From Terana coerulea (lineage: Eukaryota > Basidiomycota > Agaricomycetes > Polyporales > Phanerochaetaceae): DNA of 64,000 bases. Made by a program: the position numbers and the translations under genes. The notes under the pieces were generated by a model. It searched no databases. It was not told where the DNA came from and worked only from the letters and a program-made list of their open reading frames with translations. The stretch is from NCBI GenBank assembly GCA_024811115.1, contig JAKOGH010001214.1, forward strand, positions 1-64,000. The letters are read 5' to 3'. The stretch's first letter is position 1. Each line of letters begins with the position of its first letter. Positions 35,784 through 48,100 of this stretch are shown in pieces.

Positions 35784-38234
35784 ATGCTTCACCTCCTGAA
35801 ACTACCTGCGGCTGCCTTGCTCTCCCTCGCTTTGGGAGTGATATGGTTCCGAATACTCAAGCCCTGGATCAGGCAGGCACCGCTCAGGAAACTGGCGGGC
35901 CCCTCTGCCAGGTCGTTCTGGAACGGTACGCTGCCCTTTACTTTCCTCGTCCTTGTCGTCTAGTACTGAGAAAACCGCTCAGGTAATATCAGTCAGTTCT
36001 ACGACACGAAGAACTGGGGGTTTCATAATGAAATCTTGAAGCAGTATGGAAGGGTTGCCAGAGTGTCCGGCTTCATGGGAGTACGTACTTACGGCAGCTT
36101 GAGGTTACGTTACGCGTGTCCCTGATACTGTACCTTGGACAGGATTCACGCCTTTACGTTAGTGATCCCCGGGCCATCCATACTATCCTCGTTAAAGACC
36201 TTGACAAGTGGGAGAAGGAGTCTGGTCTTCTCCTGTACGTGTTCCTTGTTCTATGCTTCAGAATTTGCTCTCAACGAGGCCATAGACTGAACCGGATTAT
36301 CGAGGGAGTCAACATATTCAGCACCACAGGCTCGTCTCTTGTTCCTACGTTCCGTATCTGATGGGGGCTGACTCACTATACTTAGGTGCAGCACATCGCA
36401 AACACAGGAAGCTGCTGAATCCGGCTTTTTCTGTAACTCACATGCGGTCTTTGGTTCCCATCTTCTCTCACACAATCCAGAAGGCACGCATACGTCCAGA
36501 TATACTGAGCTACTTAACTGAATCGTTTCTTTAGTTTATGGACGTCTTACACGCAAAGGTTGGCAATGGACCGACTGAGGTTGACGTCCTAGACAGAATG
36601 GGGCGACTCGCTCTTGAGTTGGTGGGACAGGGCGGGCTTGGGTACTCCTTCGACGCTGTCAGCGAGACCTCTCCGAATGCCTACGGAGAAGCGTTAACGA
36701 TGATAATGTGGGCCCATATGCTAGCTTCGCATCTACCTCATGGCTAATTTCTGTGCGATTTCATAGCCCGACGCTTACCTCTGTTAGAAGCATGTTTGTC
36801 TTCTTGCCCTGGGTATCCCGCGTAGGCACGCCGGCGTTTCGAGGTTCTGTTGCAAAAGCTCTTCCTTGGAAGCCATTACAGGACCTCATTGGTATGACCG
36901 AAGTCATGGAACGCACATCGGAGAGTATTCTTAGAGACAAGAAGCTCGCCCTAGAGAAGAACTATGAGGCAGTTGCACAAGAGACTGCCGAGGGCAGGGA
37001 TATTATCAGTCTTCTCCGTGAGCCTTGCTTTACCATTGCCCAAGTGTTAGTCGCGTTCTGAGTCATCTCGCTTTCTATCATAGTCAAGGCCAACCTTTTG
37101 CCGCAGCTGAGGATACTCTTCCCGAACCACAACTTCTCGCACAAATGAGGTATGTCCTCCCAGACACGGTACTCATCCACGGGTATTCTGAAAGCTAATA
37201 TTTGCATGACACAGTGGTCTTATTTTTGCGGCTATGGACACAACATCCTCCACTCTTTGTAAGTGCAACCCTGCTGGGAAAATCCGATACTTATATTATT
37301 CGTTCTATATCGTCAGCTCGTACACTTCAGCTGCTCTCTGAGCATGGTAGCATTCAGGATGAACTGCGGCATGAGCTGCTCGAAGCGTTCGAAGGCAGAG
37401 AAGAGCTCGAGTACGATGAGCTTCACTCCTTGCGTCTGTTAGATGCGGTCTGTCGCGAAACTCTACGGCTGTACGTTGTTCACTGCTCAAGCGAGGTCCA
37501 TTGCTGATCCATTACTTCTCAGCTATCCGCCTGTGCCGTACCTCATCCGTGTCGCGAGCGAGGATGTCACTCTCCCGCTGAGCTCGCCTATCTCGGACGC
37601 CGATGGCCAACGGGTCTCCGAGCTCCACATACCGTCCAACACTGATGTGATTGTAAGCATACTCGGGGTCAATAGGGATCCTGAGATATGGGGACCCGAC
37701 GTGCTGGAATGGAAGCCTAGCCGTTGGCTTGATGGGCTCACGCCGGGGGTCCTTGATGCTCATATCCCAGGTGTCTACGCAAACACGTAAGTCCAGCTTT
37801 GCTACCATGATGCTTGGTGAATTAAATCAATCTTGCTGCGCAGCATGACGTTCTCCGCTGGCGGGAAAGCGTGCTTGTGGGTACTTTGTAGGCTAATATC
37901 TGCATCGCGTGTACTGACTTCTGATCAGGGGCTTCAAGTTTGCACAGATGGAAATGAGTCAGTGCCTCAAATTCATTGTGTTCTTGGCCTCATCTAATGC
38001 CGCGTTTGTAGAGATGGTTCTTTCGAGAGTACTCATGGCCTTCGACGTTATGCCCTCTGGCCAGACGGTCAACTGGAGCATCGGCGGAATATCCAAGCCA
38101 ACTCCTTTGGGTGCTTCCAAGGTACGTTGTTTCAATGTGCTTGGACTACCATCGATGTACTGACATCAAGACGCTAGCCTGCAATGCTCCTGAGGCTGTC
38201 TCGTGTCGGTTCCGACGGCCGCCAGCGGCGTTGA
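35784..38234 (+). CDS. Cytochrome P450 monooxygenase
   Basis: A microsomal class II P450 by layout. The N-terminal anchor LLKLPAAALLSLALGVIWF is followed by a basic/proline stretch. The signature regions are all present: C-helix region AHRKHRKLLNPAFS, I-helix GLIFAAMDTTSSTLS (oxygen-activation motif), K-helix ETLR (in DAVCRETLRLYPPVPY), WKPSRWL (PERF-like), and the haem loop MTFSAGGKACLGFKFAQMEM with the ligand Cys interrupted by a short intron right after its ACL. About ten introns of 50-60 nt split the gene. A last exon after an intron at 38121 gives PAMLLRLSRVGSDGRQ and the stop at 38234. The layout resembles P450 families expanded in wood-decay fungi, but I do not assign a CYP number. Its position beside two MFS transporters and an NRPS suggests a tailoring role, which is inference. 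Confidence 0.88.
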
Positions 38235-39004
38235 TCTTATGACTCGACTAAGTTGCTATACAATGTTTGAATACCACACGCGTACCCGTCTTGCCGTGAG
38301 TAAACATAAGTGTGTGAAGTGAGAAGCCCGCAGCCCTTCCCCGAAGTCCGTGCTGCCGGTAGGCGAATGCAGGGTGGCGAGGATGGAAGCCTGCTTGATG
38401 AGTCCACTCTTGCCGTGGACACTATTTCCGCTCAACGGCGATCGGGGCGCTGTGAGCATTCGCGCGGAGCGCCCGCCGAGGGCGCCGAGGCAGTCGCCAA
38501 CGCTCGACAACATTCGCTGTCGGGTGCAGAGTACACCGGCTGCAGGCTCAAGCCGGCCACCCTTGTGGTCATACACGTTCTGTTTGTCCATGTCCAGCTG
38601 ATGGCGGTCATCAGTGGACGTGATACCACACACGGTTATGGGGCTCTGCTGGTCTATTGTTGACGAGCTACACGGCTTACAGGTCGACAATCACTTGGTA
38701 ACTTACCATCAACGCCTGCGTACGCCGGGCATGTTCCAGCGTCGCCGCCATGCGCCGTGCGGTCGCGGACATGAACGCACTCAAGATGGAGCACGTACAA
38801 CTGCCACCGCAGCGTGGAGGAGGCGCTCTTCCAACCGCTGTGCGGCTTCGGCCTCGCTGTGATGTGTTGCGAATATGCACATCGGTCTTTCCAACATATG
38901 CGCACCCTGTAGTCATCACAAAGCAGGCTCCTCGTGTGCATAACAAATGCGAGTAACTCTGATATATGACAACGTATGGACGATCTTCTGATCCTCTAGC
39001 GCTT
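38235..39004. other. Intergenic region between convergent P450 and MFS genes
   Basis: It should contain the two 3' ends. Open stretches on both strands are GC-rich shadows of each other with no recognisable motif. I annotate no gene. Confidence 0.4.
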
Positions 39005-41542
39005 TCAGCGAGCTGCGTAATGACTCTTCCCCTAATGCGCTCGCCGAAACTCCAAAGCAACCAGGTCCTAAATTTGGGATTAAACTCACAGAGAAGGCCG
39101 ACAACAAGGGAGATGTACTCACGCTGGACAGCCAAGGGCAATGCCAATTGCTGCTATCACCGTGTTTCCCTTCCCATATCCGAGTGAGTTGTACAGAGAG
39201 GGTGCGAAAAGCGGAAATCCAAAGCCGGCCAAGGAGCGCAGGAACGACACCGCCGCGAGTGCTGCAACATAACGATCGAAATGTTGTCGTACTCATCCGT
39301 GAGAAAGTGGTATGGCCTACGTACCCGACGCTGCGTGCAATGTGAACGTGTCCACGACGTACATTGTGATGCATTGGAAATTGAGCACAGTTCCTGCACC
39401 GAGGATTGCGAATCCCTGCAAAAAAACAGAAAGGGCGTGAGTGTTGGCTCAGACCAGGCATGTGCTAACGACGACGGCATTCCTTACAATATCAACCGCG
39501 ATCCAGGGGCGGTGTGTTTGAGCAGACCTTGAGTGGGTGCCTGTTACCGTCAAAAGTCCACGGGTTCATCAACGAGACTCACCATCCCGCTATCAGTATG
39601 CCCACGGGCAGAAGAACGGTGCCTAAAAACATGGGCGCTGAGCACCGTACGTGTCAGAGATTGGTCGGTTGGAGGAAATAGTCCGCACTCAAGACTCACG
39701 GAGACGAAATTCAGGTTTCCCTTCACTGTCGTATCGTCGCTTGAACCATGCGTACGATCTATCCATGGTTCGGGCATTTATCTGTGCCATGACCGACACA
39801 CCAATTCCCAGAGACATGTAATGCAAGCCAGAGATGCCAACAGATTCATGGTACACGTCGGCGAAAATCGGGGAGATCGTGGTGACGAAGACTGTAATAT
39901 GGCGTGAGGCACAAACACAGTCCAGGATGGGCAGTTACTTACGATAGGTAAGCCCGTATAAGAACGCAATGTAAATGCCGAGGATTTGGATGATTGGCTC
40001 GTACAGAAACAAAGCAAATGGCCGCAAGAGAGCTTTCCGAATGAAGCTTTTCCAACTGATGTAGAGACCGACAGGTAGGTGAGTCTCTGCGCGAGACCAA
40101 ACGAGAAGATTGTGACTTACTCTGTGTTATGTTGAGCCTCAAACGGGGTACGAAGTCTAATAGTAGCTGACTCCGAACTTCCTTCGCTCCTCTGCATGCG
40201 GCGAAGCTTTCGCTTAAGTAGGAGCGGAGCATATGCTACCGTAGTAAGACTGGTCATTAGCGGTGCTCGTTCCGTTGAGGCGAGCACATACTTTCCCTCA
40301 GGAAAGGCGAAGCCTAGAAGCTGCACAAAGACAGTGGCAATTGTGGTTGCGTAGAACTAGAGTTGTGCCCGTTAGAAAGCCAGAAGAATAATCCATGTTA
40401 CAGCATGCTAACCACCCATCGCCAGTTCGACTTCTGAGCAACCCACTAAACCAGCCCGGAATCAGTATCAGTGAGATGTTCAGTAGAATGGCTGACTAGA
40501 ACTAACCGCTCCAGTCATGGGACCAATAAACGGCCCTTTTACAATGAATGTGAGCGAAGCATTAGTTAAGAGGCTAGTCGGAATGCACCTAATAGTGGGG
40601 CCATGGAGTATAGCGACAAAGCCTGGCAAGTGAAAGGTTAGCAACGCTCCAAGCTACTCCGACCAAGAGGCGACTCAGCTTGTCCGCGCTGCTCTGGTGG
40701 AAAGCAATCCCCAATGACAGCGCCGCCAATCTGTGCGTACTGGTCAATTCGCCGCAGGGGCTTGTCGAGTGGGCATTCACGTACCGAAAGTGGCGCGGAG
40801 CCGCCAAGTCCAGCTAAAAATCGAAAAGCTATCAACTGGCCCGTATTTTGAGCAAATCCGCATCCCAGGTTCCAAGCTGTTTAGCGACGAACTGTCAGTC
40901 AAATGTTCGAATTAAGAAGCATGCAGGGTACTTGCCAAGGTACCACAGGTTTGCTACCTGCAAGACTATAGCTCGCCCATAGATTTCACTGAGCGGTCCC
41001 AAGAATAAGGGGCCAATGGCTGGAGTTGCGAAGGTAATTCATTAATCTATTTGCTCCAAGGGGGGGAAAAGCACTCGCCGTATGCCAAAACAAACGCGGA
41101 GGTAGTCATCGCAAGAACCACCGTGCTCGAGATGTGGAACTCAGCAGCTATTTGGGGGCTTGCGGGAGCGATCATAGCAGACGACACTGGGCTAATGAAC
41201 ACGAACGCTGAGACAATGAGCGTCACAGCCCATTTTCTGCGGAGCTTCCAGCTTGGGCCAGGTGAGTAGACGGTGAAACACGTCGGACCGCGACGTACTT
41301 GATTTCAAGAGGACTCACTTTCTCGGATTCTCTGGGTCATCTGCACCGTCCCACTCGACGATGAGCACCTCAGGCTCGCGAACATCTGACTTGTGGTCCA
41401 TGTCCTCGTTGTGATCCGTATCGGAGCCACGGTTAAGAGGCGGTGCAGGAATAGAACCGGCGAAGGCGGTTCGCTGTGGCGACGCTGCAAGAGCATCTCC
41501 CTCGGTTGGTTGAGGAACCTGAAAGGACTCGTTAGAAGTCAT
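39005..41542 (-). CDS. MFS transporter, DHA1 drug:H+ antiporter type
   Basis: A 12-helix major facilitator of the fungal DHA1 (polyamine / multidrug) group. Start MTSNESFQVPQPTEGDALAA; an acidic cytosolic N-terminus ends VEWDGADDPENPRKW, the hallmark before helix 1; then WAVTLIVSAFVFISPVSSAM, FRFLAGLGGSAPLS and GDCFPPEQRGQA (helix 4 to loop), GPFIGPMTG (motif C-like), a basic central loop KRKLRRMQRSEG, and a C-terminal GYGKGNTVIAAIGIALGCPA. The last exon reads SFGERIRGR; a one-base shift in the GGGG run near 39020 would give the family-typical serine/tyrosine tail and a stop at 39005. About a dozen short introns. It is divergent from the next MFS gene and convergent with the P450. The likely role is efflux of a toxic compound or of the cluster product; the substrate is unknown. 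Confidence 0.85.
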
Positions 41543-42102
41543 GAGCAGCGCGTTGCAAACACGGTGGGAGCCAAGGCAAGAGGGAGGTTTGCGCTGACTT
41601 TCTGCTCGTGCGATTTAGAAGACCGCGTGAGAGTGAGCCGAAGGTCTACAGCATCCGCACAAAGGACGAAGCGGTAATGATAGCATGTTGTCTTTCTGTG
41701 CCTTCATTGTCAAGTTATTCCGAGCTCGGAGTCGGTGCCAGTGCACGACAGCGCTCGCGATCTCCGCGAAGGCGCTTTGGCGCTAAGCGTCCCACACCAT
41801 CAATGATGAGATCAGATCTCTACATTCTCCGCGCAAGCGCCTCGACGTTCGTTCAACAAGCCCGAGCCCACTTCTCGAGATCTCGTCACCAATTCACTGG
41901 CCAAGTTGGCAAGTACTTGCCATCCGCCTGGGCATCATCACGGCTGGACTTCAAAACTGCTGCGCGCTGTCGGAGCGCAGCACTGGTCTTCTAAGCGAGC
42001 TCCCACGTGCCATGTCTGGTTCCTCACAGTGGCGCACTCCAGCTGGTCCTCGCTCTACAACCCTCGTCCCTCACTTACATCAAACAAGCTGTTTTGTGAG
42101 CC
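41543..42102. promoter_or_regulatory. Divergent promoter region between two MFS genes
   Basis: The 560 bp separates two transporter genes transcribed away from each other, so co-regulation through shared sites is possible. I see no gene and no site I can name. Confidence 0.35.
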
Positions 42103-44759
42103 ATGGAAAGCGACGCAGGGCCTGAAGCTGAGCCGCTGACAGCCCGAGCTGAGCTTCAAGGTACGCGGCACTGCAAACTTCAGCAATTTTATCCCAATGT
42201 CCTGCTCACCAGTCTCCTGCCAGGGCTAGCTACCCACACCGAACCTGAAGCTGACGCCGATCACTGCCGAGCATCAAGCTGGGACGGAAGCGGGACCAAC
42301 TCCGGCCATCCGAGCACCGACACAGAAACAGCTCAGCGGTTCTTCGAGCAACGCAAGAGGCCTTTACTTCGAAGGCCCTCACACTGGTGGTGAGTGCATT
42401 GCAAGCTACCGCACGCGTTGCATTAAACGTGAGGCTAAACGGTGCCAAGGTACATCATGTTGATGTTCTGCATTGCCACTGCCAGTGCTTCAACGTTAGC
42501 CCCAATGATTGGTTTACTGACCACTATTATCTGCGACGAGTACCAGGAACCTAGCGGGCAAAATTCCGACTGGAGTCCGATTCAATGCTCTTCCGATCCC
42601 AGAGTATGCCTTCCTTTATTTCATACTGTATTCAGGCCTGACGTGTACAATACAAAGGTACAAGCACGCGTAACGGCTATTCTAGCAGGTACGCCGTCTG
42701 GTTGACTACGGTTAAAGGGGTTGTGCTTACCGTTTCTCAGCCCAAGCCGCTATCATGGGTATTCTCAGCTGTATCACTGCTGCTTGGTGGGAGCACGGTA
42801 TGTGCAACTGAGTCTCTTTCTGGCATTCACAAGTAGATCTCTTTCTCTTGCAGGCGTCCGACCGATATGGACGCACTCTTGTCATCAGTCTATGTGGGCT
42901 TCCATTTACGGACCTTGGGTACCTCCTTGTCGGCTCGTACCCTACAGCTATCTTGGGCGGGTATAGATTTGTTTTGGTTGGACATGCACTTCAGGGTCTC
43001 TTAGGAGGTAGTTATACCTGTTGCGCTTTCCTGGCTTACGAATTGCTGAACTGCTCTTGGCAGGAACAACTGCTTTGATGTCTACAATGCAAGCTTACCT
43101 CGCAGATTGTAACGACGACGACACGAGTTCAAGGTGAGTAGAGGGAACGACCTCCTTGCATTGATCAAGTTGCTGATGGCTGCGAGTAGAACACGGGTCT
43201 TCTCCCTCTACCTTGGGTGAGCTGCCCAAGCCAGATTTCATGCATCCAGCCAAACTCAGGCGTCTTTCTGTTATAGAGCGCTCTTTGCAGGCAGTGGAAT
43301 AGGCCCGTCACTCGGCAGCCTCCTTCTCAAGCATACAGGTCACCCTCTGGCAGTTTTCTATTTCTCCGTCTGCACTTGCGCCATCGCCAGCGCGACCTCG
43401 TGGCTTGTGGTACCCGAGTCACTCTCGCCTGTCCAGATTGAAGCTGCCCAACATCTACACAAACAGCAAGTGAGAGATGGCGCAAACCAGACGGGGGTGC
43501 TGCGACACTTTCGACATCTGTGGACATTTCTGCAACCATTATCGGTCTTTCTTCCCACCCCTTCTATCTCTGATGGGTCCGACTTGCACGGGGACAGAAC
43601 CGTGGATTGGAGCCTTACCCTTTTGGCCATCGCATATGGTGCCTTTGCCATGATATGGGTAAGAGCTCTCGTTTACTGGGTGTTTACTAGAAAAACTCAC
43701 CTTGATTTTGACAGAGCATCCAGCAATATCTACTCCAGTACGCAGCTGCAAACCTGGGCTTTTCGGTCGAAATGGTAGCCACTCAGTCTGCCAATCACGC
43801 AACGTTGAATGTCCGTTGACGTTTTGATGTTTTTAAGATGGGGTACGCAATCAGCGTCACCGGTGCCACAAAAGCGATTTACCTGATGTTCCTCTTTCCG
43901 TGTATGTACACGGCGAGCACGATATCTTGCGACCACTCATCTCAACTCCGCATATAGTGATACTGCGATTCTCGCGCCACATGGTGTCACCTCCGATTCA
44001 GCTTCCTTCTTCACCCACGATGCCCGTTGACCACTTCCCCGAGCAAGAAGCAAGCAACTCCCAGGCCTGTGCTAGCGGCTCTACTCCTGAATCTCCGTCA
44101 AAATCTGCCTCGCTTAACTTGACGTTTGCACGTGCGTCGGTCGTAGTAGAGTTGGGTGTTTACGTGTTCTTTCTAGCAATTACGGAGAGCAGGTGGTTCA
44201 TAGTAGCGCTCGCGGCGGGGTCATTTGGCGCTGGGTTCAATCCAACGGCACAAAGCCTCGCGCTGGAGTTATATGGCCATCATCGTCAAGCAACAGTCTC
44301 AGAGACCGGGTGAGATCATAATATTTTTAGTGCCGCCCATCTTTTACGTCACATTGTTTTAGGAAACTGTTCGGTGCCTTGAGCGTTGTGCAGGCGGTGT
44401 GGTACGTACCTTCCTGCTTCATCAAGTTACATTCCCAGTGAATTGGAGTATTCCGCAGCTCGCACATTATTGGTCCGACGATATTCGGCCTCGTCTTCAT
44501 CAACACCGCCGGCACATTTCCCAAGGCGCTTTTCTTTGTAGCAATTGGATGCACAACCATCACCTTCATAATGCTGAGCGGTGTCCGTACTCCAACCCAT
44601 GTCCGATTGCCCTCGGACCATGGCCGACAACACCTCGTGGGGCCGAGCGAGAACGTCTTCGGCCTTGATGACGGGTCGACTCATTTCGACAGCGGTATTG
44701 CTAATCCGTTGGCTATGGAGGACGCGCTTACCGACCATAGTCCCGATGTTGCAGCCTAG
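42103..44759 (+). CDS. MFS transporter beside the NRPS
   Basis: A second major facilitator, unlike its divergent neighbour. The N-terminus MESDAGPEAEPLTARAELQG is acidic. After a 60-nt intron ending near 42450 comes VPRYIMLMFCIATASAS, then AAIMGILSCITAAWWEHASD with the following RYGRT, the classic motif A between helices 2 and 3. Later parts are HALQGLLGGTTALMSTMQAY, SLYLGALFAGSGIGPSLGSL (motif C-like), a central hydrophilic loop, VELGVYVFFLAITESRWFIV, AAGSFGAGFNPTAQSLAL and a C-terminal FVAIGCTTITFIMLSGVRTP. It resembles fungal general-substrate or Hcp1/SLC46-like transporters. It ends about 420 bp before the NRPS start on the same strand, so it may export the peptide; that is inference from position. 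Many 50-60-nt introns. Confidence 0.82.
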
Positions 44760-45182
44760 CTCTCGTGGAAACAATAGCTATCGGCGAACTATGGATAGAA
44801 TGATGATGGCTCAGTATTTACGGGTCAAACTTTGGATAGATGTGGGCCTTGAATAACCTCAGTGCGCCGTTTGGGGTATTGGTTTTATTTGCAAAGTAAA
44901 CTGACTGTAAGATCTCGTGGAAAACAGATCAAACCTAGAGCGCCCCCGCGGCGCTGTTCGCTGTGTCGGTAGATTTGATTTTCTAAGTTTATCAGCATCC
45001 AGTCCTTTGGTGCACTCTCGGCGCTCGGGTTGTCGCCTGTCAGCTTCTCTGCACATACTGGTTCATTGCACGTTCGGTGAGTACCCCGCAACTATGCTAG
45101 ACGCGATCACAGCGGCTAACATTGCACCCAACAACGGTGTTGTTCTAAGCGACCTTGAAGCTCCTATCCGCGCCGCTACAAA
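44760..45182. promoter_or_regulatory. Probable NRPS promoter and 5' leader
   Basis: Short gap between the MFS gene and the NRPS. An open frame extends upstream to 44917 but lacks any domain similarity there, so I treat it as leader sequence. No named site is visible. Confidence 0.35.
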
Positions 45183-48100
45183 ATGGATGAAACTACATGG
45201 ACATTCTCGGAAATTACCCAGTTGTATCCACTGTCGACCTCACAGATCACCAGCACAACCTGCGGTACAGATCACGTCCACATTTACTTGCACGTCCCCG
45301 CTCCTCATGAATCCTCAACTCTCTGAAAAGCTCACGAACGTTGGGTCTCGCCCCGAGGTCCCTTCGAGTAGCACCATCGACGGCGGCATGGCCCTCGAGT
45401 CTCTCCTTTCCTGCGTCCCGGTGGAATTACCCGCCGACGTCCCCTGTGATCAAAGCGACTTCCATCTCGATTCTGCTCTCTCTTCGTCTCTTTGCTCCGA
45501 GCTAGGCCTCCGGTTAGAAGCTTTGGGTCAACACTTCTCCGCCACCCTCAGTCAAGGAGCACTTGCGGCAATTCGGATTTTGCACTATCGCTACTCTGGA
45601 GCTGCTCAGGCAGCAATCGGTATGGCCTCTTCTAATGCTTATGTCTTTCTATTTAACGGTGGTCAAATATTCAGGTTTGCGCACCCCATTACTTTCGGAC
45701 GGCGCAAACGGCGCAACCGCGGATGCCTACGAAACTCGAGCGATTTGTCTCCCCATGGAGGATAGCTACACCTTCAGAAATGTCATCGAAGCTGTCCAAC
45801 AGGAGATTTCCGTCCTCGACGCTACCACTCAACCGGCGTACACTGAAGTTCTCAAGCAACTTGTCATCAACAGGAGCAATATTCACGGCGCCGCTCATCC
45901 CATTCTTGTGCAGGTCGACGGCGACTGTCGCTCATCGTCGTTCACGGAGGAACGGTACGAAATCGTTGAAGCGTTTATGCTTGACACCGTACCTAACTCT
46001 AGTACTACGCTAGGTCTCTCTTTGCGATGGAATGGCACTTTTCGTCCGCTAAGCAGAAGGCCGCCTCGACCAGAGTTTTGTTTGACTCCTCTCGGTACAA
46101 GCAGCGAACCGTCGAGTCCTTCCTATCGAACCTCTTGGATGTGATCCAGGCCATGATCAATTCTTCCGACGATACCATCGACGACATTCCGTTCTCTGAT
46201 GTACCACGACAACTCCTGGAAGCGAAGATACCCATTGACCCCGCATCACCGCCAGTATCCCCCATCGGTCTCTCGCAACAGCGTTCCGCGAGACTGTGGA
46301 GCAATACCCTGATCATCATGCCCTCGTCGACAGTGAATTGACTCTCACCTACCAAGAAGTCAACATCCTTTCCGACGTACTTGCGACGAGGATTCTACAG
46401 GCGACTGATGGCCAGCAGTCCTGTGAATATATCTCTTTCTGCATTCCTTCGTCTTCCTTGGCCGTTCTCACCATCCTCGCCATCGTCAAGGCCGGTTCTG
46501 CGTACGTGCCCCTAGACGTTCGCTTTCCCCCTGAGCGACTCGAGGCGCTCTTGGACGATTCCGGCGCATCCCTCTTAATTACCACCACGAGCGCTCCAAC
46601 CTTCGCCACCTCAAGGGGGATTCCTCGTCTCGATGTCACCGACTTTCTCGCAAATTGGAAAGACACCATCCATCAGCACAGCACTTCCGACGATACCCTC
46701 CAGGCGGCAGCCCGAGAGTCCGAGGTCGCGTACGTCTTTTACACCAGCGGGAGCACGGGAAAGCCCAAAGGTGTTGTCATGAACCAGTCATCTGTACTCG
46801 CCTTGGTCTCCAACCGAGACGTCTTCACGTGGAGCTCTGGGTATCGCGTCGCTCAGATCAACAATCTCGCCTGGGATGCGAGCGTGATGGATGTCTGGTG
46901 CTCGTTCTTGCTCGGGAGCCACGCTAGTCTGCTTTGACCGATACGACGTCCTCGATCCGCCTGCCCTCGCCCGCCTGTTCAACCAGTTCAAGATTGATTT
47001 CTGCTGGATGCCCGTGTCGCTATTTCGCCACATCATCGACGTTGCCCCCGACGTCTTCCGGTCCCTGGATCACCTCATGGTCGGTGGTGAGGGTCCCTAC
47101 TTCGAATCCTTCCACAAGGTTAGGGCCGTGAATCCGTCTATCACCCTTCGTAACACCTACGGCACCACGGAGAGCTGCGTTATTTCGACAACTTTTGATG
47201 TCCTCAGGGGCCAAGAGATGCCGCCTTTCGGTCCGGTGCCCATGGGCCGTCCCTTCAGGACCAGTCAGAAACTCGTTGTAGACAAGCACTGCCGCCTCCT
47301 TCCGCCTGGGATGATTGGAGAGCTTGTCATAGGCGGAGAAGGCATCGCTCAGGGATACCTCAATCGACCTGCGGAGACGGCCCGCGCCTTTGTGGATTTG
47401 CAATTCGAGGGGATCAACAACAGTGGCCCCGTCAAGTTCTATCACACGGTGAGTTACAGCTGTACCAACCTTGCGCCTCATCTAATCTGACTTTACATAA
47501 ACTTTAGGGGGATGCCGTGAAGTGGAATGACCGGAAGCTGCAGTTCGCAGGAAGAATGAACACCGGGCAGATCAAGGTTCGCGGTCAAAGATTAGAGTTG
47601 GGCGAGATCGAGGCCACGATCGTGCGGTCTGGAGTCGTTACAGGCGCAGGGGTTTCGTACTACAAGACGTCCAAGGATCGCGATCCGACTTTATTCGCGT
47701 ACGTCGTTGTCAGCCCAGACTGGCAATCTAACACGCAGAACACTGCGACTCCTCAAGACGATCGAGATACGGCCACCGATTCTTCTGCTGTGGTGGGCAC
47801 TTGGACAGATCTGTACGACGACATGTACTCGTCATTTGACATGTGAGTGATACCGTGACGTGCTTAACCCTACAGCGTGAGGGCTGCATAACTGACTATA
47901 TCTGCGTTAGAGTCGAGGCACGAGCCAATTTCTTTCGGGTGGGACAGCATGATTACAGGATCTCCCATACCGAAAGCAGAGATGACAGGTCAGCTTACCC
48001 ATTCGCGCTCATATTGTCAAAATCTCACCTACTATCCGGTCACAGAGTGGCTCGACGATACTCTTCGCCCGATCCGTCAACTGCGGCCGCGGACTGTCTT

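Noticed and set aside
38256..38690. Open frames on both strands between the P450 and the MFS gene
   Set aside because: No motif, and both strands are open over the same GC-rich stretch, as expected by chance.
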